From IMG/VR virus record IMGVR_UViG_3300019880_000001, positions 1 through 64,000 of that record: DNA of 64,000 bases. The stretch is one strand, 5' to 3'. Numbering within the stretch: position 1 is the first letter of the stretch; each line of letters begins with the position of its first letter. This stretch comes from a virus. A program made the position numbers and the translations under genes. This document shows, piece by piece, positions 48,460 to 56,122 of this stretch. The notes below the pieces were generated by a model that worked only from the letters and a program-made list of their open reading frames with translations, made no database searches and had not been told where the DNA came from.

Positions 48460-49040
48460 TCCTCCGCCCCAATATTCTCACCAAGCACACTTCGTTCGAG
48501 GTACTGCGCGCCTACAGCATCGCGCACGTTCGCGTGTTCACAACGCCCATCACCGGCACGCTCGCCGAGATGCTCACCGCGTGGAGTGCGTTCGAGACCT
48601 GGTTTTGGAAACTCTGTCACGACGACAATCTCACGAACATGCGCGGCACGTGGCGAGGCAACGGTACGACGTTCAAAGCGAGCGAGATCGACGCGCACGG
48701 CAAGGAGATCTTCTTGCCCCCGAGCGCGACGAACGTCTTTCGCGCCTACACGGACTCCCCCGGAGTGCCGGCAATAGTCGCCTCCGCTGAGGACAACATC
48801 CGTTTCGTCGGTACGGCGAGCAACCCCAGCGTGCGCCCGAATCGTTACCAAGAAGCGTGGGATGCGGCCCAGCGAGGCGACGTCGAAGGCTTCGTGATGG
48901 GGCTCGCGGAACCGAAGCTCCCCGGCGTCGAACACGTGCCCGGCTTCTTCACCGCGAACCCGCGCGTGTACCTAGCGGGGGTGCAGCATTGCCTCGACAC
49001 GCTCAGGCCCGACTTCGATACGTACGAAAGAGCACCGTGA
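48456..49040 (+). CDS. Glucosaminidase/FlgJ-like peptidoglycan hydrolase (putative)
   Basis: ATG 48456 overlaps the previous stop. The 194 residues read FWKLCHDDNLTNMRGTWRGN, then VFRAYTDSPGVPAIVASAED, then RYQEAWDAAQRGDVEGFVMG and GFFTANPRVYLAGVQHCLDT. The order F-R-x-Y, R-Y-x-x-A, G-D-x-x-x-F, Y-F-T/A-x-x-P-x-Y resembles the glucosaminidase (FlgJ-type) C-terminal lobe. Context (two genes after an SLT enzyme) supports a wall hydrolase, although the catalytic Glu is not clear. Confidence 0.45.
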   Translation: MILRPNILTKHTSFEVLRAYSIAHVRVFTTPITGTLAEMLTAWSAFETWFWKLCHDDNLTNMRGTWRGNGTTFKASEIDAHGKEIFLPPSATNVFRAYTDSPGVPAIVASAEDNIRFVGTASNPSVRPNRYQEAWDAAQRGDVEGFVMGLAEPKLPGVEHVPGFFTANPRVYLAGVQHCLDTLRPDFDTYERAP

Positions 49041-49243
49041 TCGCGCGATTGATCTGCTTGCTCCTCGGGCATTCACTCGATGAGCTCGCGGTGCTCGAGG
49101 GAGCCCAACCCCCTATCTACGTGACGCACGGCAGGTGCGCTCGGTGCAAGACGCCCGTCATCACGGTGCGTGATCTTCGCGACGAAAAAGACCAGCAAGC
49201 GGACGTCGATACGGTCGACGAGCGCTCAGACCGGTTGAAGTAG
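49037..49243 (+). CDS. Small zinc-site protein, 68 aa
   Basis: GTG 49037 overlaps the previous stop. The product starts VIARLICLLLGHSLDELAVL, then has CARCKTPV and two further potential metal ligands, and an acidic end. The stop overlaps the 3' end of the convergent spike 5 gene by 18 bp. Function unknown. Confidence 0.5.
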   Translation: MIARLICLLLGHSLDELAVLEGAQPPIYVTHGRCARCKTPVITVRDLRDEKDQQADVDTVDERSDRLK

Positions 49244-49786
49244 GCTCGTGAGCGGCTGAACGAGCCCGGCGCCGCTGAGACGTCTGCACTGTAGGGCGTT
49301 CGGCGCCGGAAGATCGTTCACCAAGTCGGCTTGGCTGAGGTAGGTCAACCGCACTACCGGAACGGACGGCAGTGCCACAGAGAATACGGTAGCCGCGCTG
49401 AAAACCTCAGCGGCGCCTGCGGGGTTGCTGTTGAAAACACACGAGACCGGCGGTCCGGAGCCGCCGTCAATGTAGTTCCAAGTTGTGCCGCCGTCCAAAC
49501 TCACTTCGACACGTATTACGAGATTGATCGAGCCTGCTTGTGAGCTCGCTATCGTGAACACGAGAGCTCCGTCTAGAACATCGTCCGCTTCCCAGTCGGT
49601 GAACGTGATGACGACGTTTCCGCCCACACCCGGCACCGGTGTGAAGTCGCCCACCGGATCCAAGTTGCCTGAAGCGGTGTAGGCCGTTCCGTACTGCAAC
49701 AGCAACGGGTCACTGCCGCCTGCCGCAGCGGGCTTCTCTGGGTACGTTTCGGTCGCGTACCGGCCTCTGCCCATGAGCCTGCTCAT
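49226..49786 (-). CDS. Spike 5: plug motif plus beta-sandwich (minus strand)
   Basis: Starts [20 protein letters not shown], the shared plug, on the opposite strand to the other four. Then a Gly/Ser linker and a ~150-residue beta domain (LQYGTAYTASGNLDPVGDFT, INLVIRVEVSLDGGTTWNYI, VVRLTYLSQADLV). The G-G-T-T-W turn is common in phage adhesin modules. Its inverted orientation argues that the plug peptide, not operon position, defines the group. 186 residues. Confidence 0.65.
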   Translation of the reverse strand: MSRLMGRGRYATETYPEKPAAAGGSDPLLLQYGTAYTASGNLDPVGDFTPVPGVGGNVVITFTDWEADDVLDGALVFTIASSQAGSINLVIRVEVSLDGGTTWNYIDGGSGPPVSCVFNSNPAGAAEVFSAATVFSVALPSVPVVRLTYLSQADLVNDLPAPNALQCRRLSGAGLVQPLTSLLQPV

Positions 49787-49895
49787 GGGTACCGAGTGTA
49801 TCAGAGCCGTCGGGCATTCCGCAAAAACCAGCAGAATTCACGTACTTACTCGATCGTTTCCGAGCGCGTTGTTGGGTCTGATAGGCTCTTGACCC
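49787..49895. promoter_or_regulatory. Divergent promoter region
   Basis: 109 bp between starts at 49786 (minus) and 49896 (plus), relatively A/T-rich in the centre (GCAAAAACCAGCAGAATTC). CTTGACCCATG sits directly at the plus start. No confident -35/-10 pair found. Confidence 0.3.
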
Positions 49896-51245
49896 ATGAC
49901 CCTGTCCTATGCGCCGTACCCGCAGGCAGTAGCCGGATCACTCGGAGACGTGGGGCTCGGCGTGTTGACGTACCCGTCGTGGATCCCGCAGACCTGCAAA
50001 AACTGTAGCGACTCCACGCTGGCGCGTTGGAAGGCCCAGATAGCTTTCGCGATGGGCTGGTACGACATTTTTCGCAACCTAGAGAAGTTTCCGACCCCCG
50101 CTCAAGCGGAACGTTTCAAACGGTTCGGTACGTACGGGAAACCCGAGTTCGCCATGGACCCGAACAACGCGTTCTGGGCTTCAACTCCTGAGCGCGTCGC
50201 AGACCACGCAGACATCGTGAGGCAAGCTCTGCGTCACGGCTCTTTTCACTCGAGCACGTCGTTCGATCCCGGCGGGGCTATCAAGAGCGCCATCAACACG
50301 GTCACGCACATCCCCGTCATGTCGTTGGTGAACCCCATCGACGCCGTCGTGCACAAGATCGTCGGGGACAAGGTGTACTACGCCGTCGCGAAAGCCATCG
50401 GTGGCGACAAGGTCGAAGCCGCATTGAAAGCCGGCAACCATTCGCTCTCCGATCTCTCGAAAGGATCGACGCGCGCCGAGCTCATAAATCAAGGTGTAGC
50501 GGTCGCCAAGACGGCGGTTCAGGAGAAACTCACCCCCGATCAGGTGAAGGCGGTGCTCGATTCGTTGCCTCCGGAGACCGCTCAGGCGGCTCGAGACGCA
50601 CTCGCCGGCAAGAACCCCGCGAGCGCGCCGGCGGCCCCCGCAGCCGCCCCCGCGCCGGCTCAACTACGGACGCTCGACCCGCCCAAGCGGCCCGCGGCGG
50701 CGCCTGCGCCCGCTCCCTTGAAGACGCTCGACCCCCCGAAGAGGCCAGCAGCCGCAGCGGCACCGGCCCCTTTGAAGACGCTCGATCCTCCCAAGAAGGC
50801 GCCGGTGGCTCCGGCGAAGACGGTTTCGGCAACCGTGGTCGCGCCTGCCGCGCCGGGCGCTTTCGTGTACGCCCCCTACCCGAAAAACGGCGCTCTCGGG
50901 GCGCCTCCGCCGCACGGAGGGCACGGACACGGCGGGGGAGGTCATCACGGGGGAGGCCACGGAGGAGGGCACGTACACCCCTTCGCTCGAGGCGGCGGCG
51001 GAGGCCGAGGGTGGCGCGGCGGTCCGTGGGACTACGAGGTCATCACGACGGTCGAGACCTGCCGCACGTGGGGCGATCCGATCGACATGATGCCGGTGGA
51101 GATGTTGACCGCGGTGCGGACGGTGCTCGGCACCTCCGGCGGACGCCCGACGACCATTCGCGGGCCAGACGGTGTTCTTTACCTGATCGCGATCGAAGGC
51201 AAAGCCGTTACGGCTCGGCCGTGCATCGCTGTCGCCGCAAGCTAG
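49896..51245 (+). CDS. Repeat protein with YAPYP motifs, 449 aa
   Basis: The N terminus SYAPYPQAVAGSLGDVGLGV is echoed at about residue 330 by FVYAPYPKNGALGAPPP. A helical domain (about 30-240) includes CKNCSDSTLARWKAQIAFAM and a region with DKVEAALKAGNHSLSDLSKG. Then three copies of a P/A linker carrying [LR][KR]TLDPPK[RK], then a Gly/His-rich stretch (HGGHGHGGGGHHGGGHGGGH) and a beta C-terminal domain (YEVITTVETCRTWGDP). It looks like a structural protein with flexible arms. Function unknown. Confidence 0.5.
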   Translation: MTLSYAPYPQAVAGSLGDVGLGVLTYPSWIPQTCKNCSDSTLARWKAQIAFAMGWYDIFRNLEKFPTPAQAERFKRFGTYGKPEFAMDPNNAFWASTPERVADHADIVRQALRHGSFHSSTSFDPGGAIKSAINTVTHIPVMSLVNPIDAVVHKIVGDKVYYAVAKAIGGDKVEAALKAGNHSLSDLSKGSTRAELINQGVAVAKTAVQEKLTPDQVKAVLDSLPPETAQAARDALAGKNPASAPAAPAAAPAPAQLRTLDPPKRPAAAPAPAPLKTLDPPKRPAAAAAPAPLKTLDPPKKAPVAPAKTVSATVVAPAAPGAFVYAPYPKNGALGAPPPHGGHGHGGGGHHGGGHGGGHVHPFARGGGGGRGWRGGPWDYEVITTVETCRTWGDPIDMMPVEMLTAVRTVLGTSGGRPTTIRGPDGVLYLIAIEGKAVTARPCIAVAAS

Positions 51246-51273
51246 TCGCCGACACGAAAGAAGAAAGAAGCAT

Positions 51274-51867
51274 ATGAAGAAGTGGTTCTCGTTTGTCGCA
51301 TTTGCCCTCGCCATCGTGGCTATTTCCTCGATCGCAACCGCGGACGGACCCCCGTTCACGATCACGACATTCCACTCCTTCGCGACGCTCACGCCGACCA
51401 GTGTGACGCCGACTGTATGCAAACACTCGGATGGTACGTACACGAACGTACACATTTTGAGTCAGGGGCCGATCACTTCAAACGATCAGCGAATGGTCGG
51501 AACGTTTCACGGCGATGCGATGATCTTGACGAACGCTCAGGGAATCGGCGTGTCACGAGATAAGTGGACCATCACCGACACGGCCACCGGTGCCGTCAAA
51601 GTAACGGGGGTGGCGCAGGCTCTCGACGCGGACGCAACAGGCCCGATCCACTCGGTGGTCACCGCGCGTTTTTCAGACGGCAGTTTCATGTCGACCATGG
51701 CCGTCGTTAGATTGCCTCCTCCCGGCGTTCCAGGCGCGATCACTGTGGAGTACGGCGGCGCTGTACCGTCCGATCCCGGACGCGGTGTCGTGATCAGTCG
51801 AGACTGCGGCGGGTACTTCGAAGCTGACGCGCGTGGGTACAAGATTCGCGGCGCCGGCGGCGATTGA
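51274..51867 (+). CDS. Secreted beta-rich protein with signal peptide
   Basis: A clear signal peptide (KKWFSFVAFALAIVAISSIA, cleavage near TADG) leads to a ~175-residue beta domain with HILSQGPITSNDQRMVGTFH and SVVTARFSDGSFMSTMAVVR. Two cysteines. The layout is like the protein at 17123. Secretion to the periplasm or outside of the host suggests host-interaction rather than virion structure; family not recognised. Ribosome site GAAAGAAG. Confidence 0.6.
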   Translation: MKKWFSFVAFALAIVAISSIATADGPPFTITTFHSFATLTPTSVTPTVCKHSDGTYTNVHILSQGPITSNDQRMVGTFHGDAMILTNAQGIGVSRDKWTITDTATGAVKVTGVAQALDADATGPIHSVVTARFSDGSFMSTMAVVRLPPPGVPGAITVEYGGAVPSDPGRGVVISRDCGGYFEADARGYKIRGAGGD

Positions 51868-51877
51868 ATCGACTCCA

Positions 51878-52324
51878 ATGGCCCAAAAAACAGATCTTCC
51901 AGGCTGGTTCCCGTTCGCCGTCGTGGCCTCATTCCTCGTGATGGTCGGCGCCGGCATGAAATCGGGCTGGAAGATCTCCGGCAACGAGCCCCCGCCCCCT
52001 CCCCCTCCGATACCACCGGGAACGCCGCAAGTGAAGCAGGCGGGCGCTCTGCAAGACTGGGGGCTCGGTTCGTCGGGCAGGTGGTTCTTCTGGTACGTGC
52101 TCCCCGTCGGAGCGACCGCGTACGGTGCGAAGGGCCCCGAGTACCTGACCGATCAAGGCGCGTTTCAGCTCGAGTTCGACACGCGCTCCGCATCGCTCGG
52201 AGTGCAGCTCTACCGTTACGTGTGGATTCCAGCGCTAGGAGTATGGGTCTACGACTCGCGCAACGAGCCTTCGCTCCTAGCATCGCGTGAAATACGCGAT
52301 CAGCAGGGCGCCGTAGTCGGATAA
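51878..52324 (+). CDS. N-anchored membrane protein, 148 aa
   Basis: ATG 51878 starts 10 bp after the previous gene. One membrane helix (WFPFAVVASFLVMVGAGMKS) then a polyproline linker (NEPPPPPPPIPPGTP) and a ~100-residue strand-rich domain (LPVGATAYGAKGPEYLTDQG, LYRYVWIPALGVWVYDSRNE). No family recognised. Similar build to the protein at 48010. Confidence 0.55.
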   Translation: MAQKTDLPGWFPFAVVASFLVMVGAGMKSGWKISGNEPPPPPPPIPPGTPQVKQAGALQDWGLGSSGRWFFWYVLPVGATAYGAKGPEYLTDQGAFQLEFDTRSASLGVQLYRYVWIPALGVWVYDSRNEPSLLASREIRDQQGAVVG

Positions 52325-52335
52325 CGGGGCAATTC

Positions 52336-52363
52336 GCCTCGCCCTCTCAGGCCGGAGCGAGGC
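52336..52363 (+). promoter_or_regulatory. 7-bp hairpin before small membrane gene
   Basis: GCCTCGC (52336-52342) and GCGAGGC (52357-52363) form a perfect stem around 14 nt. It lies between genes ending at 52324 and starting at 52376, with no T run. Could be a terminator or leader structure. Confidence 0.35.
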
Positions 52364-52375
52364 TACGCTTCGAAG

Positions 52376-52588
52376 ATGCTCGCACTCCTTTTCAGCCTGC
52401 TCGTGCTCGCCATTCTGATTTGGGGTGGCGATCGACTGCTCGCGCTCGCGCCAGGTTCTCCGAAGCTCATAGCGGCAATCCGCATCATCGCGATCGTGTG
52501 TGTTGCGCTCTACGTGCTCTCGCTGATCGCCGGCTTCTTCGGCGTAGCGGTGCCTCTGTTTCCTACCGTCGTCCGTAGTCGGCATTGA
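52376..52588 (+). CDS. Two-helix membrane protein, 70 aa
   Basis: Two membrane segments (LALLFSLLVLAILIWGGDRL and AIRIIAIVCVALYVLSLIAG) joined by a short loop, ending in a basic VVRSRH tail. Layout and size fit a class II holin-like protein, and wall hydrolases lie upstream, but many small membrane proteins look alike. Overlaps the end of a small minus gene. Confidence 0.5.
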   Translation: MLALLFSLLVLAILIWGGDRLLALAPGSPKLIAAIRIIAIVCVALYVLSLIAGFFGVAVPLFPTVVRSRH

Positions 52589-52685
52589 GCGATCCCGCCG
52601 CGAGTACGGACAACGTCATCAGCATGCCTCGGGCTCGGCGGAAGCGAGCGACGGGGTCGTAGCGCGACCAGAACTTGGGGTGCAT
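52563..52685 (-). CDS. Possible 40-aa membrane peptide
   Basis: ATG 52685 is 1 nt after the stop of the upstream lipoprotein gene, and the frame runs to TAG 52563-52565. The product MHPKFWSRYDPVARFRRARG is followed by a mildly hydrophobic segment (MLMTLSVLAAGSL). Coupling supports it, but it overlaps the convergent plus gene by 26 bp. Confidence 0.35.
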   Translation of the reverse strand: MHPKFWSRYDPVARFRRARGMLMTLSVLAAGSLNADYGRR

Positions 52686-52686
52686 T

Positions 52687-52932
52687 TCACCGGCAGGCTT
52701 GACGCTCTTCGAGCCAGCGAAGCGTAGCCGCGTCTGCGTCGGGGCAATCCTCAGCGTTGCCGGCCTGCACGCATGCGAGGACGGCGGGGATGACCTGAGA
52801 CGTCATCTCGGCGCGCTGGAGCTCGACCTGCGCTGCGGAACAGTGCCCGATGCCAAAGCGGGGCGGGGGCGTTCCTTTGGAGCAAGCCGAAATCGCGAGA
52901 GCCCAAATACCGATGCCGATCAGGTGTTTCAT
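52687..52932 (-). CDS. Small lipoprotein, 81 aa
   Basis: ATG 52932 begins a short signal MKHLIGIGIWALAISACSKG with lipobox I-S-A-C. The mature protein has three more cysteines and a helical body (AEMTSQVIPAVLACVQAGNA). AAGAAC ribosome-like site upstream. Such short lipoproteins can be o-spanins or exclusion factors; no clear partner. Confidence 0.55.
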   Translation of the reverse strand: MKHLIGIGIWALAISACSKGTPPPRFGIGHCSAAQVELQRAEMTSQVIPAVLACVQAGNAEDCPDADAATLRWLEERQACR

Positions 52933-52958
52933 GTTCTTCCTTTTTACCACGGATGCTC

Positions 52959-53318
52959 TCACCGTTCCCACGGCAACTTGACCTTCGCAGCTCGCGCGCG
53001 TTGTTCCGCCTGACGTTCGGGCGAAAGATTCGAGAACAGGTTCGCCGGCTTCTCGTCAGGCGCCCCGCGCTTTCGAAGATCAGCCAGATGCCAAATCTCT
53101 GCTATCTTGTCGCGTTGCGCTTGCGAAAAAACGGGAGGGGAGATGTCGTCCATGCTCGCGATGAATCGACGCTCCCACCCAGAGAAGTGAGTGCCGCCGC
53201 GTTCAGGCGAGACGTTCGCGAGCACCACTAGATCTTCGAGTTGCTTCAGAGCGGCCGTGTCGTTGCGGAGCTCGAGGATGGTAGGGCAGTCTTCGGTTGT
53301 CGGTTTTCGCTTGTTCAC
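52959..53318 (-). CDS. Hypothetical protein, 119 aa
   Basis: GTG 53318 has a strong ribosome site (GGAGG) and overlaps the upstream stop (GTGA). The product is helical and charged (ILELRNDTAALKQLEDLVVL, FSQAQRDKIAEIWHLADLRK, NLSPERQAEQRARAAKVKLP). No family recognised. Confidence 0.55.
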   Translation of the reverse strand: MNKRKPTTEDCPTILELRNDTAALKQLEDLVVLANVSPERGGTHFSGWERRFIASMDDISPPVFSQAQRDKIAEIWHLADLRKRGAPDEKPANLFSNLSPERQAEQRARAAKVKLPWER

Positions 53319-53599
53319 GAAGCCTCCTTCTTGAAGTGATCCTCGCAGATGTTGAGGAGATGATCCTTCTTTCCGTGTTGAATCACCTGTCTCGTCGCCA
53401 TGTTCGGGCATGCACGCCACCGTTTCGTACCATCCGAGTCGATGTGCGGTTTGTCGGGCGGATCGAGGCACAACTCGCAAAAGTTGATGTCCCACCAGCG
53501 GGATTCTCCTCGATCTAGACGATCCTCGCATTTGTGACAGCCCCAGCTCGCACCGGCTTTGGCGTCGAGCCTACCGCACGCAGGACACCGCTCTGTCAC
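53315..53599 (-). CDS. Zinc-ribbon protein, 94 aa
   Basis: GTG 53599 overlaps the upstream stop. Cysteine pairs: CPACGR, CHKC, FCELCLDPPDKPH, and ACPNMAT, ending in HLLNICEDHF. Two zinc ribbons are likely. Small multi-ribbon proteins of this kind recur in this genome. Nucleic acid or protein binding is plausible; target unknown. Confidence 0.55.
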   Translation of the reverse strand: MTERCPACGRLDAKAGASWGCHKCEDRLDRGESRWWDINFCELCLDPPDKPHIDSDGTKRWRACPNMATRQVIQHGKKDHLLNICEDHFKKEAS

Positions 53600-53754
53600 G
53601 GCGGTGGGGCTATCCTGATCGCAGCAGACCCATCTTTTCGGAGCTCCACGTCGCAGCGTACGACTTCGGTGAGCTCGATCATCCCACCGCGTTGAGCCCA
53701 CACGATGAGGGCCTCTTTCACCTGCAATGGCGTCAGCAGTGCTGTTTTCTTCAT
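53596..53754 (-). CDS. Hypothetical protein, 52 aa
   Basis: ATG 53754 starts MKKTALLTPLQVKEALIVWA; its last codons overlap the next GTG. A short helix-strand-strand protein (VVRCDVELRKDGSAAIRIAP). Overlaps on both sides support it. No family recognised. Confidence 0.5.
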   Translation of the reverse strand: MKKTALLTPLQVKEALIVWAQRGGMIELTEVVRCDVELRKDGSAAIRIAPPP

Positions 53755-53783
53755 TTTTCGACTTTCGTTTCTTCGCGAGTCAT
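53751..53783 (-). CDS. Ten-codon coupling ORF
   Basis: ATG 53783 overlaps the stop of the 67-aa gene, and its TGA (53753-53751) overlaps ATG 53754. It encodes MTREETKVEK. The double ATGA suggests a bridge that carries ribosomes across the gap; whether the peptide has a role is unknown. Confidence 0.35.
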   Translation of the reverse strand: MTREETKVEK

Positions 53784-53983
53784 CGCCGGTCCGTCGCCCC
53801 ACTTCGGAAGCGTTGGATGAACCAATCGATCGACCATTGTGGTGGAAGAACCCCATCGTTCACTGCGGCAAGAATGTTCGCAGCGGCTTGTGCCGCGAAC
53901 GGCGCCCACCCTAATGCGATGCACTCCAACTCCGCGCGCTCTTCGGGCGTGATGATGTCGAGCCCGGTACCGCAGGGGATCAT
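53780..53983 (-). CDS. Small helical protein, 67 aa
   Basis: ATG 53983 overlaps the ATPase stop. The product MIPCGTGLDIITPEERAELE then LAAVNDGVLPPQWSIDWFIQ is a compact helical protein. A different-frame extension over the same bases is rejected because only this frame is coupled. It may be a partner of the ATPase. Confidence 0.5.
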   Translation of the reverse strand: MIPCGTGLDIITPEERAELECIALGWAPFAAQAAANILAAVNDGVLPPQWSIDWFIQRFRSGATDRR

Positions 53984-55728
53984 CCGAGCTCCTCGGGCAA
54001 TCGAAGCTCTCCGCGCCCTTCGACCAGCTCCAGCGTTCGCATTCGAGACAGGTAGGTCGAGAACGTTCCACTGCGATGAGAGATACCCGCCGCTTCGCCG
54101 AGTTGTTCGTTCGTCAGGCTTCTTGGGTAGACTTCGGCGAGCGCCGCCAGCATTCGACTAGCCCCGCCGCCGAGCTCGTGAAGCCAATACCGCAACAACT
54201 CGCGGCCTTCCGGTAGCGGCTCGAAGTTTCCCAGTGCCTCGCGTCCAAGTGCCGTCAGCGAGCGCGTGTCTCCTTGATCGGCGATCCAACCCTCCGAGCG
54301 CCCGCGCGAGAGATACGTTGAGAAAGTCCCTGAGCGTGACGAGAGCCCTGCTCGAACGCCGAGTTGACGGTTCGTCAGACCCGGCCGTTGAGCGAGAGCG
54401 ATCATCATACGCCTCAGGCCGCCGCCAACGGTAGACGCACCGGAGTACGGTTTCGCTGCACTGCCGTTCGTTTTCGTCACGAGGTTCTTTGCGGCTTCGT
54501 GTTCCACGCGCGCAGTGACCGGCGGAGGTTGTGCCTTCGCGAGTTGACTGGAGTTTCTCGGCAACGCCCTACGGGCTTTGGCCTCGGCTGTTTTCACCAG
54601 CGCGTTCGCGCCGGAGATCGCACCGGACAAACTGCTCAACACCATACGGGCCTGGTCGAGCGCCGGCATGATAGCCACGATCGCCGCGACCGTTTCTGCG
54701 TCCGTAGTCGGAACTTGAATGATCTTCGCGGGACCCGACGGGCCGGGCGATGGCGTCTTCTTCAGTGTTTTTTCGTACTCTACGATCTGTTTGCCCAACT
54801 CGATGATCCGCCTGCGAAGCTCCTTCGGGTCTTCGGCCTTCGCCCGCTCGACGACGTCGGCCATCGCCGCGGTGAGCCCCTTCAAGTCGATCGGCGTCAG
54901 CTTCTTTTGCTTGAATGCTTTCCCGCCGACCTTCGGCGTCGCCGACGTATCGAGCGTCTCGATCGGAAGGATGCGTACGATCTTCGAGATCTTGAGCCAC
55001 TGCGGGCTCCACACATACGGGGCTCCTACCTCGAGCGTCGGGAGGACGTCCGCCAGCTTTCCCTCGAACCCCTTGTCGCTCAACCAGTACTGGAGCGCTT
55101 TTCGTTCGTGAGGACCGTTCATTTGAAATGCGAACACGCACTCGGCCTGGTTGAGCGCTTTCTTAGAGATCTCCTGAGGCCGCTGCGAGATGAAGCTGAT
55201 CCCAACACCGTGCGGGCGCCCCTGCTTCGCGAGCCGTTGAAACTCGTGAAGCATTTGCTCTTCTCCGCGTTGGCAATTCTCTGGAACGAAATCTTGGCAC
55301 TCCTCGAGCACCAGATGTACGGCGCCGGGCGCCGCCTTCTTTCGTTGGAAAAAGCGACGAGCGAAAGCCGTCGCGAACCGGGTGCGTTCGGCGTCGAGCA
55401 TTTGGCTCACGTCGAGCACTACGCTGATGCCGCGATCGACGATCAAGTTGGCTACGAGCTCGCCAGCGGCGGGCTCTAGCGGAATGTCCCCGTGCAGGCC
55501 GCCGAACACTGGGATCTTGAATGCCTTCGGACCGAGACGGAGGCCCGCCCATCCACCGGACCCGTCCAAGACCACGACCTGCGCCTTGGCACGCAGCATT
55601 TGCTCGACCATGCGCTTGCACCCGAACGTCTTCCCCGATCCGGTTCTGCCGAGGTACGCGAGCTTTTGCGTGACCGCATCGAGCGGAAGCGCGAGTGTAC
55701 TGGAGATTCGAAGCGTGCTTGCTCTCAT
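53980..55728 (-). CDS. HerA/FtsK-type ATPase with two winged helices
   Basis: 582 residues from ATG 55728, which has an AAGGAG site. Walker A is GRTGSGKT at residues 27-34 and the Walker B-like strand HLVLEECQDF at about 138-147, with a QRPQEISKKALNQAE sensor region. This is the HerA/DUF87 core. The C terminus (about 440-582) carries two winged-helix-like repeats that share SGTFSTYLSR (LSSRSGTFSTYLSR and ISHRSGTFSTYLSR). Membrane-containing viruses package DNA with HerA/FtsK-type ATPases; with no terminase visible this is the best packaging candidate. Alternatives are a repair or conjugation-type translocase. Confidence 0.7.
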   Translation of the reverse strand: MRASTLRISSTLALPLDAVTQKLAYLGRTGSGKTFGCKRMVEQMLRAKAQVVVLDGSGGWAGLRLGPKAFKIPVFGGLHGDIPLEPAAGELVANLIVDRGISVVLDVSQMLDAERTRFATAFARRFFQRKKAAPGAVHLVLEECQDFVPENCQRGEEQMLHEFQRLAKQGRPHGVGISFISQRPQEISKKALNQAECVFAFQMNGPHERKALQYWLSDKGFEGKLADVLPTLEVGAPYVWSPQWLKISKIVRILPIETLDTSATPKVGGKAFKQKKLTPIDLKGLTAAMADVVERAKAEDPKELRRRIIELGKQIVEYEKTLKKTPSPGPSGPAKIIQVPTTDAETVAAIVAIMPALDQARMVLSSLSGAISGANALVKTAEAKARRALPRNSSQLAKAQPPPVTARVEHEAAKNLVTKTNGSAAKPYSGASTVGGGLRRMMIALAQRPGLTNRQLGVRAGLSSRSGTFSTYLSRGRSEGWIADQGDTRSLTALGREALGNFEPLPEGRELLRYWLHELGGGASRMLAALAEVYPRSLTNEQLGEAAGISHRSGTFSTYLSRMRTLELVEGRGELRLPEELG

Positions 55729-55739
55729 CAACGACTCCT

Positions 55740-55958
55740 TCACGTCACAGGTTCTTCGCGCGTGCGATCCACGACCCATCGCACATCGGCTACGCTGACG
55801 CCGGCGAGCGCGATCAGCGACGGTGAGTAGAGATCGCCACCGACGAGCTGCCAGATCCGACGCTCTTGGTAGAGCACCGTGCCGTACTGCGAATGCTCGC
55901 CGGTATCCCAACCCTTCGCGAAGAAGAGCCGCATGGCCCACTTGAACGCGGTGCTCAC
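55740..55958 (-). CDS. Hypothetical protein, 72 aa
   Basis: GTG 55958 overlaps the upstream stop. The product contains AMRLFFAKGWDTGEHSQYGT and LYSPSLIALAGVSVADVRWV. Alpha/beta and compact; no family recognised. Immediately upstream of the ATPase on the same transcript. Confidence 0.5.
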   Translation of the reverse strand: MSTAFKWAMRLFFAKGWDTGEHSQYGTVLYQERRIWQLVGGDLYSPSLIALAGVSVADVRWVVDRTREEPVT

Positions 55959-56122
55959 CGGGAAGCCTCGAGCATGTACCAGATCAACTGGACGCTGCCG
56001 ACAGCACCGGACTTCGTCGAGAATTCAATGTACGGCGCGCCGTTAGCTCCCGCCACGACGTAGGCGACGATGACACCGTCGTCTTGCAGGCGCTTCAGGA
56101 TTCGTTCGAAGATCTCAATCAT
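55955..56122 (-). CDS. Hypothetical protein, 55 aa
   Basis: ATG 56122 overlaps the end of the previous gene by 8 nt. The product starts MIEIFERILKRLQDDGVIVA and has a strand pair (AYVVAGANGAPYIEFSTK). Too short to classify. Confidence 0.45.
   Translation of the reverse strand: MIEIFERILKRLQDDGVIVAYVVAGANGAPYIEFSTKSGAVGSVQLIWYMLEASR

Noticed and set aside
53751-54071. 106-codon frame starting at 54071
   Set aside because: Only the frame 53780-53983 is coupled to the ATPase stop and has balanced composition; the other shares just the last ten codons with the small relay ORF.
54364-55479. Long antisense frame over the HerA-type ATPase
   Set aside because: The ATPase motifs are in the other strand; the antisense product is Arg/Leu-rich shadow.
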